The notes beneath the pieces are model-generated. The model was not told the DNA's origin. It saw only the letters and a program-made list of their open reading frames with translations, and did not search any database. A program made the translations under genes and the position numbers. From contig JACRAA010000442.1 of NCBI GenBank assembly GCA_016213595.1, positions 1-12,418 of the forward strand: a stretch of 12,418 bases of DNA. The letters are read 5' to 3'. This document shows, in pieces, positions 1-7,424 of this stretch (positions are counted from its first letter, which is position 1; each line of letters opens with the position of its first letter). This DNA is from Actinomycetota bacterium. Its GTDB lineage: Bacteria; Actinomycetota; Actinomycetes; Propionibacteriales; Propionibacteriaceae.

Positions 1-147
1 GAGGCCGGCCTCAACATCGCCGATCTGCTCAACAAGTCGCGGGGCGACCTCGCCTACACGCTCATCGACGTCGACGGCGAGCCGTCCGACGACCTCATGG
101 CGAAGATCCGCGGCATCAGCGGCGTCCTCGCCGCCCGTCGCCTCTGA
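1..147 (+). CDS. serA: D-3-phosphoglycerate dehydrogenase, C-terminal fragment (ACT domain)
   Basis: Only the last 48 codons are present, open at the left edge and ending in TGA at 145-147. The visible peptide contains NIADLLNKSRGDLAYTLIDV and ends GVLAARRL. This is the pattern of the C-terminal ACT domain of SerA: an alpha helix bearing the NIA-x-x-x-NKSRG segment, the YTL-D-D strand, and a final helix and strand around GV. In SerA the ACT domain binds serine for feedback inhibition of the first step of serine synthesis, oxidation of 3-phosphoglycerate in the cytosol. The dehydrogenase core lies outside the window, so the full enzyme is inferred. Other ACT-domain proteins are possible but match the NKSRG-x-x-AYT stretch less well. 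Confidence 0.8.
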   Translation, partial: EAGLNIADLLNKSRGDLAYTLIDVDGEPSDDLMAKIRGISGVLAARRL

Positions 148-161
148 GCCGGACGTCCGGC
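148..161. terminator. Perfect 14-bp palindrome between convergent genes
   Basis: GCCGGACGTCCGGC is a perfect palindrome that fills the 13-bp gap between the serA stop and the last base of the DUF2332 stop on the other strand. As RNA it could fold to a 5-bp GC stem with an ACGT loop in either direction. No T-run follows, so a bidirectional terminator role is inferred from position only. Confidence 0.4.
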
Positions 162-1147
162 TACAGCCACTCGAGCCACTGGCCGTGGCTGCCGACGCGC
201 GCCAGCGGTCGGCCGTCGAGTGCCAGGACGAAGCACGGGCGGGGGTCGTCGGTGAAGCCTGGAGGAAGGGCGTCCCGGACGACGGGGACGACCTTGACGC
301 CCTCGTTCGAGACCCAGTGAACGCCCAGCCGGCCGAGCAGGTCGAGGTGCCGCTGCCGCTGCTCGCGGGGCAGGTACGCGAGGGTCGCCGAGTGGACGAC
401 GACCACGGTGGCACCTCGAGGGGCGGCGGCGAGCACGGCCGGGAGCGCGTCGGTGATGTCACCGGCCACGCGCAGCACGTCCCTGTCCGCGACCGCACGC
501 AGCGCCGCGGCCAGCCGCTCCTCGCGGGCCGTCTCGCCGGGCCAGACCAGCGCGCGAAGCCACGCGGAGTCCTCCGGGTCGGACGGGTCGAGCGGGTTCC
601 GGTCGATGCCGGCGCGCCAGGCGACCTGAGGGACGGCCAGGGGCAGACTCTCGCCGGACACCTGGCACTCGATCGACACCTCTCCCGGGCTGCCTGCGGA
701 GACGACCGTGCCGTCGTCGAGCAGCCATCGGTAGTGGTACAGGTCGGGGAACAGGCCGAGCCCCGCCGACATGCCCACCTCGACGAGAGCGATCGGCTGG
801 GGGAGCGAGGCGAGGACCGGTGCGAGCACCGCGCAGCGTCCCACCTCGTTCGTCTGGGTGAACCGGGTCGTCACCAGGTGCTCGATCGCCGCCCAGTGAC
901 GCTGGACCCAGTCCTCGAGGGACGGGTCGGCGTCGAGCGGGCCGTGGAGCCGCTTGACCGACGCCAGGAACAGGTTCGGCTGCCGGGCCGCCGGCGGGAG
1001 CTCGTCGAGGAGCGCGGCGATGGCGGGAGTCGCCGCCACCTGCCTGCTCACTCGCGCCCAGCCCGGTGAGCTGGCCTCGGCCTCGCCCGCGAACCACTCG
1101 TACAGCTCCGGGATCGATGCGGTCTCCCAGAACCGCGCACTCCTCAT
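161..1147 (-). CDS. DUF2332 family protein
   Basis: A 328-residue protein of the DUF2332 family, whose function I do not know to be established. Visible signatures are QTNEVGRCA (residues 98-106) followed by ALVEVGMSAGLGL (120-132). The second resembles motif I of Rossmann-fold methyltransferases. A VVVVHSATLAYLP strand follows later. A methyltransferase-like fold is an inference and no substrate can be named. The usual family form after motif I is, from memory, SAGLNL-x-x-D-R-Y; here it reads SAGLGLFPDLYHY, so the Asn and Arg positions differ. The ATG at 1147 has no Shine-Dalgarno but sits 7 nt after a TAGGGT hexamer, which suggests a leaderless message. It converges on serA with a 13-bp gap and is divergent from niaP. 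Confidence 0.82.
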   Translation of the reverse strand: MRSARFWETASIPELYEWFAGEAEASSPGWARVSRQVAATPAIAALLDELPPAARQPNLFLASVKRLHGPLDADPSLEDWVQRHWAAIEHLVTTRFTQTNEVGRCAVLAPVLASLPQPIALVEVGMSAGLGLFPDLYHYRWLLDDGTVVSAGSPGEVSIECQVSGESLPLAVPQVAWRAGIDRNPLDPSDPEDSAWLRALVWPGETAREERLAAALRAVADRDVLRVAGDITDALPAVLAAAPRGATVVVVHSATLAYLPREQRQRHLDLLGRLGVHWVSNEGVKVVPVVRDALPPGFTDDPRPCFVLALDGRPLARVGSHGQWLEWL

Positions 1148-1154
1148 GTGGATG

Positions 1155-1160
1155 ACCCTA
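1155..1160 (-). promoter_or_regulatory. -10 element (TAGGGT) for a leaderless DUF2332 transcript
   Basis: Read on the minus strand, TAGGGT is followed by 7 nt and then the ATG at 1147, so transcription would start at or beside the start codon. No convincing -35 is seen. The absence of any ribosome binding site fits. Confidence 0.45.
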
Positions 1161-1181
1161 TTCCCACAGTCACTAGTCCCC

Positions 1182-1187
1182 TAGACT
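1182..1187 (+). promoter_or_regulatory. -10 element (TAGACT) for a leaderless niaP transcript
   Basis: TAGACT is followed by 6 nt and then the ATG at 1194. There is no AGGAGG-like sequence before the ATG and no clear -35. The 46-bp divergent region also holds CTAG-TCCC-CTAG (1173-1184), a 4-4-4 inverted repeat that overlaps this element and may be an operator. Confidence 0.45.
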
Positions 1188-1193
1188 ACAGAG

Positions 1194-2510
1194 ATGCAGA
1201 GTCGCAGTGACCGTCTGGACCGCCTTCCCTTCACGAGGCGGCACGCACGCCTCCTCCTCGGCTCCGGCCTCGGCTGGGCTCTCGACGCCATGGACGTGGG
1301 GCTCATCGGGTTCGTCATGGCTGCCCTCGCGAAGCAGTGGTCGCTGTCGGCCGTCACGCTGGGCTGGATCGGCTCGATCGGCTTCGCGGGCATGGCCGTC
1401 GGGGCTTCGCTCGGCGGACTTCTCGCCGACCGCATCGGCCGACGCCAGGTGTTCGCCCTGACGCTCCTCGTGTACGGGCTCGCGACAGGCGCCGCAGCGC
1501 TGTCCGTCTCGGTGGCCATGCTCGTGGCGCTGCGGTTCGTGGTGGGGATCGGCCTCGGGGCCGAGCTGCCGGTCGCGTCCACCCTCGTCTCCGAGTACGC
1601 GCCGCGACGCATCCGCGGTCGCGTCGTCGTCGCCCTCGAGGCGTTCTGGGCGCTGGGCTGGATCTTCGCCGCGCTGCTCGGCTTCTTCCTGATCCCGGCC
1701 TCTCCCGCGGGATGGCGATGGGCGTTGGCCGTGGGCATGGTCCCCGCGGCGTACGCGCTGTACGTCCGGTTCCGTCTGCCCGAGTCCGTACGGTTCCTGG
1801 AGCGGCACGGCCGCGTCGAGGAGGCGGAGGCTGCCGTCCAGCTGTACGAGCGGGCGGCCGGTGTCCAGCCGACGCGCTCGGAGCTCGTGGAGATCGCGGC
1901 GCCCCGCGCCGAGTCGATCTGGTCGCCGGCCCTCCGGCGGCGGACGGCCGCGCTCTGGGCGGTGTGGTTCGGCATCAACCTGTCCTACTACGGGGCATTC
2001 ACCTGGATCCCGACGCTGCTCAGCGCGGGGGACGCGGGCCTGACGAGGTCCTTCGCCTGGACACTCGTGATCACGCTGGCGCAGGTCCCCGGGTACGCAG
2101 CCGCCGCGGTCCTCATCGAGGTCTGGGGTCGACGTGCGACCCTGGCCACGTTCCTCGCCGGGTCGGCCGCGGCGGCCATGCTCTTCGGTTGGGCCGTGTC
2201 GCAGCAGCCGCTGGTGGCCGGCTGGGTGATCGGCAGCGGCTGCCTGCTCTCGTTCTTCAACCTCGGCGCCTGGGGCGCGCTGTACGCGGTCGGGCCCGAG
2301 GTGTACCCGACCGCCAGTCGCGGCACCGGGACCGGTGCTGCCGCCGCGTTCGGCAGGGTCGCGGCGATGGTCGCGCCTCTGTGCGTACCGCCCCTGCTCA
2401 CTGCAGGAGGCCGTCCCCTCGTGTTCGGGACGTTCGCCGTCGCCTTCGCGGTCGCGACCGTCGGTGCCCTGTTCCTCCCGGAGCGTCGCGGCCAGACCCT
2501 GGCCGCCTGA
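1194..2510 (+). CDS. niaP: NiaP-type niacin transporter (major facilitator superfamily)
   Basis: A 438-residue MFS carrier of the cytoplasmic membrane, predicted to import nicotinate or nicotinamide for NAD synthesis. Helix 1 carries LDAMDVG (residues 30-36). The loop 2-3 signature GLLADRIGRR is at 75-84. RFVVGIGLGAELPVASTLVSE (114-134) and PES-x-RFL (196-202) follow. The C-terminal half has SYYGAFTWIP, TLAQVPGY, LIEVWGRR, LLSFFNLGAWG, and YPTASRGTGTGAAAAFGR (split here by function, contiguous in the protein). These blocks closely match the Bacillus NiaP sequence as I remember it, more than the aromatic-acid carriers of the PcaK type, which remain the main alternative. The length is normal. 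The start lacks a ribosome binding site and fits a leaderless mRNA. The next gene on the same strand begins 57 bp downstream. Confidence 0.8.
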   Translation: MQSRSDRLDRLPFTRRHARLLLGSGLGWALDAMDVGLIGFVMAALAKQWSLSAVTLGWIGSIGFAGMAVGASLGGLLADRIGRRQVFALTLLVYGLATGAAALSVSVAMLVALRFVVGIGLGAELPVASTLVSEYAPRRIRGRVVVALEAFWALGWIFAALLGFFLIPASPAGWRWALAVGMVPAAYALYVRFRLPESVRFLERHGRVEEAEAAVQLYERAAGVQPTRSELVEIAAPRAESIWSPALRRRTAALWAVWFGINLSYYGAFTWIPTLLSAGDAGLTRSFAWTLVITLAQVPGYAAAAVLIEVWGRRATLATFLAGSAAAAMLFGWAVSQQPLVAGWVIGSGCLLSFFNLGAWGALYAVGPEVYPTASRGTGTGAAAAFGRVAAMVAPLCVPPLLTAGGRPLVFGTFAVAFAVATVGALFLPERRGQTLAA

Positions 2511-2525
2511 GCCCACGCCTTGGCG

Positions 2526-2547
2526 CCACGGGGCCGGCGGTCCGTGG
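2526..2547. repeat. Inverted repeat between niaP and the YczE gene
   Basis: CCACGG (2526-2531) and CCGTGG (2542-2547) form a 6-bp stem around a 10-nt loop. GGTCC-GT-GGACC overlaps it at 2539-2550. There is no T-run. It could be a weak terminator or processing site, or an operator for the downstream gene. Confidence 0.25.
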
Positions 2548-2566
2548 ACCAGGGAGAATCTCCGGC

Positions 2567-3232
2567 ATGCGCCTCGCTGCCCTCCTTGGACCCACCGACC
2601 GGCTGCCGCGGCGCCTCGCGCAGCTCCTCGCCGGCCTGGTCCTGTACGGATGGTCGATGGCCATGATGGTCCGCAGCCGTCTCGGCCTGGACCCGTGGGA
2701 CGTCTTCCACTACGGCCTCGCCCGCCACGTACCGCTCACCTTCGGCCAGGTCACCATCGCGGTGGGAGCGGTCGTCCTGCTCGCGTGGATCCCGCTGCGC
2801 CAGCGGCCCGGCATCGGGACGCTCCTCAACATCCTCGTCATCGGCATCGCCGCGGACCTCGGGCTCTCCGTCATGGCGTCGCCGCACGGCCTGCTGGGCA
2901 GAAGAGTGCTCCTCGTGGGAGGGATCGTCCTCAACGGTCTCGCCGGTGGGCTGTACGTGGGCGCGCACCTGGGGCCCGGTCCCCGCGACGGGCTGTGGGT
3001 CGCGCTGACCCGGCGGTACCACCTGAGCGTGCGCCTCGTCCGTACCGTCATCGAGCTCACGGTGCTGGGTGTCGGCTGGCTCATGGGAGGCGTCGTCGGG
3101 GTGGGGACCGTCCTGTACGCACTCTCCATCGGGCACCTCAACCAGTTCTTCCTGGCGAGGCTCGAGGTGAGGACGCAGGAGGCGGAGCCTGCCCCGGTTG
3201 TCGCCGAGACGTGTTCTGAGACGATTCAGTAG
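2567..3232 (+). CDS. YczE/YyaS/YitT-family integral membrane protein (COG2364)
   Basis: A 221-residue protein of unknown transport role. The start at 2567 is chosen because AGGGAG lies at 2551-2556 and because the family signature begins just after it. The same frame runs far upstream, antisense-like inside niaP, and that part has no recognisable content. Five hydrophobic segments lie near residues 15-35, 57-77, 81-102, 111-134 and 150-180. The diagnostic blocks are LGLDPWDVFHYGLA (39-52) and, after helix 4, LGPGPRDGLWVAL (135-147), followed by SVRLVRTVIELTVLGVGWLMGG. The G-P-x-D-x-W/L repetition suggests an internal duplication. A hydrophilic tail of about 25 residues, ending SETIQ, closes the protein. 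It may be co-transcribed with niaP. COG2364 genes often sit beside regulators, but none is adjacent here. Confidence 0.82.
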   Translation: MRLAALLGPTDRLPRRLAQLLAGLVLYGWSMAMMVRSRLGLDPWDVFHYGLARHVPLTFGQVTIAVGAVVLLAWIPLRQRPGIGTLLNILVIGIAADLGLSVMASPHGLLGRRVLLVGGIVLNGLAGGLYVGAHLGPGPRDGLWVALTRRYHLSVRLVRTVIELTVLGVGWLMGGVVGVGTVLYALSIGHLNQFFLARLEVRTQEAEPAPVVAETCSETIQ

Positions 3233-3304
3233 CGCTGTTGGCGGGTGTGCAGGACGTGCCATCCTTGTCCCTCCCAGCGGCGGCCCGACGTCGTGACGCC
3301 AGGC

Positions 3305-3322
3305 CTCAGCGCCTAGGCTGAG
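3305..3322 (+). promoter_or_regulatory. tkt promoter -10 (TAGGCT) inside an inverted repeat
   Basis: TAGGCT (3314-3319) is a TANNNT hexamer 7 nt before the ATG of the leader ORF. A weak -35-like CGTGAC lies at 3292-3297, 16 bp upstream. The hexamer overlaps the inverted repeat CTCAGC (3305-3310) and GCTGAG (3317-3322), with a 6-nt spacer, which could be an operator. Confidence 0.45.
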
Positions 3323-3326
3323 CACC

Positions 3327-3370
3327 ATGCCGGGCGGCGGACCCGGCACTTCTCGCGAAAGGGCGACCAC

Positions 3371-3374
<4 letters not shown>
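3327..3374 (+). CDS. Putative 15-codon leader peptide upstream of tkt
   Basis: The ORF reads MPGGGPGTSRERATT and then TGA. Its ATG is placed exactly where a transcript from the TAGGCT hexamer would begin, so it could be translated leaderless. Its stop codon (3372-3374) overlaps the tkt start (ATG 3371-3373) as ATGA, the arrangement of translational coupling. The peptide is not rich in any one amino acid, apart from glycine and proline at the start and SRER near the end, so a classical amino-acid attenuator is not obvious. It may regulate tkt or simply supply ribosomes. There is no direct evidence of translation. Confidence 0.4.
3328..3348 (+). repeat. Stem-loop in the tkt leader
   Basis: TGCCGGG (3328-3334) pairs perfectly with CCCGGCA (3342-3348) around a 7-nt loop. 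If the transcript starts near 3327, this hairpin forms the extreme 5' end and covers the first codons of the leader ORF. It leaves the tkt ribosome binding site AAAGGG (3358-3363) free. Confidence 0.45.
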
Positions 3375-5443
<2,069 letters not shown>

Positions 5444-5474
5444 TCCGTACTGCCCAGCCAGCCGTACTGAACGT

Positions 5475-5511
5475 CGCGCGTCCCTCCGGGTTCTCCTCGG
5501 GGGGACGCGCG
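5475..5511 (+). terminator. Rho-independent-like stem-loop after tkt
   Basis: CGCGCGTCCC (5475-5484) pairs perfectly over 10 bp with GGGACGCGCG (5502-5511), then TTCTCGT. The T-tract is weak, as is common in GC-rich genomes. It lies between the convergent tkt and hydrolase genes and can serve both directions. Just before it, CCGTACTG occurs twice (5445-5452 and 5462-5469). Confidence 0.75.
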
Positions 5512-5557
5512 TTCTCGTACGGGATCACGAAAGGTGTCAGGCAGGAGGGTCTCAGCC

Positions 5558-6202
5558 TCACTTGCTGGCGCCCTCCAGGAGCGGCGCGAGGAACGCGGCG
5601 GTGTCGGCCGTCTCGTCCGCGTTGATCGCGTGGGCGAGGCCCGGGTACACGCGGCGGGTCAACGTCGAGTGGGCGGGCAGCCAGGCCTCCGTGCGCTCGA
5701 TAGCCTCCTGCACGATGACGCCGTCGCGGCTGCCCCGCCCCCAGAAGACGGGGGGCCGCGACTCGGTGAGGACGGCATCGGCAGGCCGGTCCGCCGCTTG
5801 GACGAAGCCGCCCAGCACGACCGTCGCGAGGATCCGTTCGGGTCGTGTGCGGAGCAGCTCCGTGGCCATGAGCCCGCCCTGGGAGAACCCGACCGCGACC
5901 AGCCTGGTGGCGGGGTCCAGGTGCGCGTCGACCCACTGCCAGACCGCGTCACGGGCTGCCGCCACAGGGTCGGGGTCCGGGTCGCCGGGCCTGACGACGT
6001 GGAACCACGCGTAGCTCCCGGGGCCGAGGACCAGGGGCGCGCGCAGGGAGGCCCAGGGCAGGCCCGGCACGAGGTGAGGTGCCAGGCCTGCGAGGTCGTC
6101 CTCGAACGAGCCGTACCCGTGGAGCAGGACGGCGACGACCGGGCCCGTCAGCGGCTCAGGTGAGGTACGGGCTGCGAGATTGCACATGGGCGCTGGGTCC
6201 AC
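5558..6202 (-). CDS. Alpha/beta hydrolase, carboxylesterase/phospholipase-like
   Basis: A 214-residue serine hydrolase resembling the small carboxylesterase/phospholipase family (Abhydrolase_2-like). The oxyanion-hole region is VLLHGYGS (25-32). The nucleophile elbow is GFSQGG, with Ser107. The likely acid is Asp160 in GRGSRDG, and the likely base is His191 in GLAHAI. No signal peptide or membrane segment is seen, so it should be cytosolic; the substrate cannot be predicted. The GTG at 6202 is the first start, only 2 nt after the upstream reductase stop, which suggests an operon with coupled translation. An ATG at 6187 is the alternative start and would also keep the whole fold. No Shine-Dalgarno is clear for either start. 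Confidence 0.85.
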   Translation of the reverse strand: MDPAPMCNLAARTSPEPLTGPVVAVLLHGYGSFEDDLAGLAPHLVPGLPWASLRAPLVLGPGSYAWFHVVRPGDPDPDPVAAARDAVWQWVDAHLDPATRLVAVGFSQGGLMATELLRTRPERILATVVLGGFVQAADRPADAVLTESRPPVFWGRGSRDGVIVQEAIERTEAWLPAHSTLTRRVYPGLAHAINADETADTAAFLAPLLEGASK

Positions 6203-6204
6203 GC

Positions 6205-6777
6205 TCAGCGGGCGATCGCGATGCCGCCGGTCCAGGGCAGCTTCTCGCCGGCCGCGAGGGTGAGCTGCAGGAAGCCCATGGCCTCGAGCTCGTGGGCGCG
6301 CGCCAGTGAGCCGGCGTCGATCGCGGAGACCCCACCGGCCTCGAGGGCGGTTACGAGCACCTGCTTGCCTGCGTCGTCGTCCCCGGCGACCAGGACGGTC
6401 GTCGTCTCGTTGCCCACCTTCTTCGACGCCAGGGTCCCGGCGAAGTTGGTGTTGAACGCCTTGAGCACGCTGCTGTCAGGGAGCTTCGCAGCGAGCTCGG
6501 CGGCGGCGGAGCTGCCGACCGGTACGACGAGTGAGTCGAAGGTCTCGAAGTTCAGGGGGTTGGTGATGTCCACGACCACCTTGCCGCGCAGCTGGTCGCC
6601 GTACTCGGCGACGATCTCGCTGAGCGCGTGGTACGGGACGGCGAGGATGACGACGTCGCCGTCGACCGTGCCGCGTCCGCCGTGGCTGACGTGCGTGACC
6701 GTGCTGCCGCCGTCCGTGAGGACGGAGCCGATCGCGCTGCCCATGTTGCCGGTGCCGAAGATCGTGAAGCGTGCCAT
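6205..6777 (-). CDS. NADP-dependent oxidoreductase, F420-dependent NADP reductase-like (COG2085)
   Basis: A 190-residue Rossmann protein. The dinucleotide site FTIFGTGNMGSAIG starts at residue 4. It continues with GDVVILAVPYHAL (40-52), GKVVVDITNPLNFETFDSLV (65-84), KAFNTNF (106-112) and the C-terminal RAHELEAMGFLQLTLA (160-175). These mark predicted dinucleotide-binding enzymes related to F420-dependent NADP oxidoreductase. Whether F420 is the partner cannot be told. The segment between strand 2 and the VVILAVP strand is short (about 10 residues), as in one known actinobacterial subgroup. The ATG at 6777 is chosen because AAGGAG lies 6 nt upstream (6784-6789); 28 further codons in frame have no support. 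It leads an operon with the hydrolase and is divergent from a MarR gene, with palindromes on its promoter that suggest control by that regulator. Confidence 0.82.
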   Translation of the reverse strand: MARFTIFGTGNMGSAIGSVLTDGGSTVTHVSHGGRGTVDGDVVILAVPYHALSEIVAEYGDQLRGKVVVDITNPLNFETFDSLVVPVGSSAAAELAAKLPDSSVLKAFNTNFAGTLASKKVGNETTTVLVAGDDDAGKQVLVTALEAGGVSAIDAGSLARAHELEAMGFLQLTLAAGEKLPWTGGIAIAR

Positions 6778-6794
6778 GAGAGTCTCCTTCGTCG

Positions 6795-6811
6795 TCCCGC
6801 CCTGAGCGGGA
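6795..6811 (-). repeat. Hairpin in the reductase 5' leader
   Basis: TCCCGC (6795-6800) and GCGGGA (6806-6811) form a perfect 6-bp stem with a 5-nt loop. It lies between the predicted transcription start (about 6826) and the ribosome binding site (6784-6789) of the reductase. It may affect mRNA stability or translation. Confidence 0.3.
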
Positions 6812-6813
6812 AG

Positions 6814-6827
6814 CTTGTACCTACAAG
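6814..6827. promoter_or_regulatory. Operator 1: perfect palindrome CTTGTA-CC-TACAAG
   Basis: A perfect 6-2-6 inverted repeat that covers the predicted transcription start of the reductase operon. Its spacing and AT-rich arms fit a dimeric winged-helix repressor such as the divergent MarR protein. A related site lies 35 bp away, centre to centre. Confidence 0.6.
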
Positions 6828-6832
6828 TAAGG

Positions 6833-6861
6833 ACCGTACCAGGCAATGGTTGTATGTTCAA
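6833..6861 (-). promoter_or_regulatory. Reductase operon promoter (TTGAAC, 17 bp, TACGGT)
   Basis: On the minus strand, a -35 of TTGAAC (6861-6856) and a -10 of TACGGT (6838-6833) are separated by 17 bp. This is the best vegetative-type promoter in the window. The start would fall near 6826, inside operator 1. The -35 lies inside operator 2. Confidence 0.6.
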
Positions 6862-6862
6862 C
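6849..6862. promoter_or_regulatory. Operator 2: imperfect palindrome GTTGTA-TG-TTCAAC
   Basis: Same 6-2-6 layout as operator 1, sharing the core TTGTA in its left arm, with one mismatched pair. It overlaps the reductase -35 and the place where the marR -35 would be. A regulator bound here could block both divergent promoters. Confidence 0.5.
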
Positions 6863-6869
6863 TATCAGG

Positions 6870-6875
6870 TAGGAT
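6870..6875 (+). promoter_or_regulatory. -10 element (TAGGAT) for a leaderless marR transcript
   Basis: TAGGAT is followed by 7 nt and then the ATG at 6883, with no ribosome binding site. The -35 region would fall at about 6847-6852, overlapping operator 2. Confidence 0.55.
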
Positions 6876-6882
6876 GGGTCCC

Positions 6883-7380
6883 ATGACGACGCTGAGCAGA
6901 CCGGAACGGGTGGCTGTCTCGCGCCTCCAGGCGCTTCTGGAGCTGCTGCCGAGCGCCCTGGACAGGCGGCTCACCACGGCCGGGCTCACCGCGTTCGAGT
7001 ACACGCTCCTTGAGGCGCTCGCCGAGTCGGAGAGCCGGCGCATGCGCCTGTCCGCGCTCGCGGCACGGACGAACGCGACGCTGCCGCGCCTGTCACGGGT
7101 GGTCTCCTCCCTCGAGCGCAAGGGCTACGTGCAGCGCATGCCCTGTCCGGCCGACTCCCGCGCGACGAACGCCGTGCTCACGAGTGCGGGGGAGCAGGCG
7201 TACGAGCTCAGTCGCGGCCTGCACGCCGACGCCGTACGCAGGCTCATCCTCGACGCGCTGGACGAGGACGACCTCGACGACCTGTCCCGGATCACGCTGG
7301 CCGTCCTCACGAAGCTGGACCCCGAGGGGCGCCTGACGGTGACCGCGGACGGTACGTGTCCGGCCGATCCGGCCGGATAG
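6883..7380 (+). CDS. MarR-family transcriptional regulator
   Basis: A 165-residue winged-helix protein. An N-terminal dimerisation helix precedes LTAFEYTLLEALAES (35-49). The helix-turn-helix is MRLSALAARTNATLPRLSRV (54-73), continuing SSLERKGYVQR (75-85). The wing carries the family's D-x-R motif as CPADSR (88-93). The segment ending ITLAVLTKLDP returns to the dimer helices, and the last 15 residues are a short tail. Cys88, at the wing, and Cys159 are the only cysteines, so thiol sensing is possible but not shown. It probably represses the divergent reductase-hydrolase operon and itself through operators 1 and 2. The ATG at 6883 is chosen because it begins at the predicted leaderless start; the frame is open further upstream but there it crosses the reductase promoter. 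sppA starts 45 bp after its stop. Confidence 0.9.
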   Translation: MTTLSRPERVAVSRLQALLELLPSALDRRLTTAGLTAFEYTLLEALAESESRRMRLSALAARTNATLPRLSRVVSSLERKGYVQRMPCPADSRATNAVLTSAGEQAYELSRGLHADAVRRLILDALDEDDLDDLSRITLAVLTKLDPEGRLTVTADGTCPADPAG

Positions 7381-7412
7381 GCGGAGCCCGCCTCAGAGTT
7401 CGCCAGAGTCCG

Positions 7413-7418
7413 TACCCT
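7413..7418 (+). promoter_or_regulatory. -10 element (TACCCT) for a leaderless sppA transcript
   Basis: TACCCT is followed by 6 nt and then the ATG at 7425. No Shine-Dalgarno is seen and the -35 region is poor. Read-through from marR, 44 bp upstream, is also possible. Confidence 0.4.
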
Positions 7419-7424
7419 GGGTCC

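Noticed and set aside
185..1069. Plus-strand open frame opposite the DUF2332 gene.
   Set aside because: The minus-strand frame matches the DUF2332 signatures. The plus-strand product is low-complexity Arg/Asp-rich with no start signal.
6205..6777. The reductase seemed to lack a helix between strand 2 and the VVILAVP strand, suggesting a novel or broken cofactor site.
   Set aside because: From memory, short actinobacterial members of this family have the same compact segment, so it looks like a known subgroup rather than a deletion.
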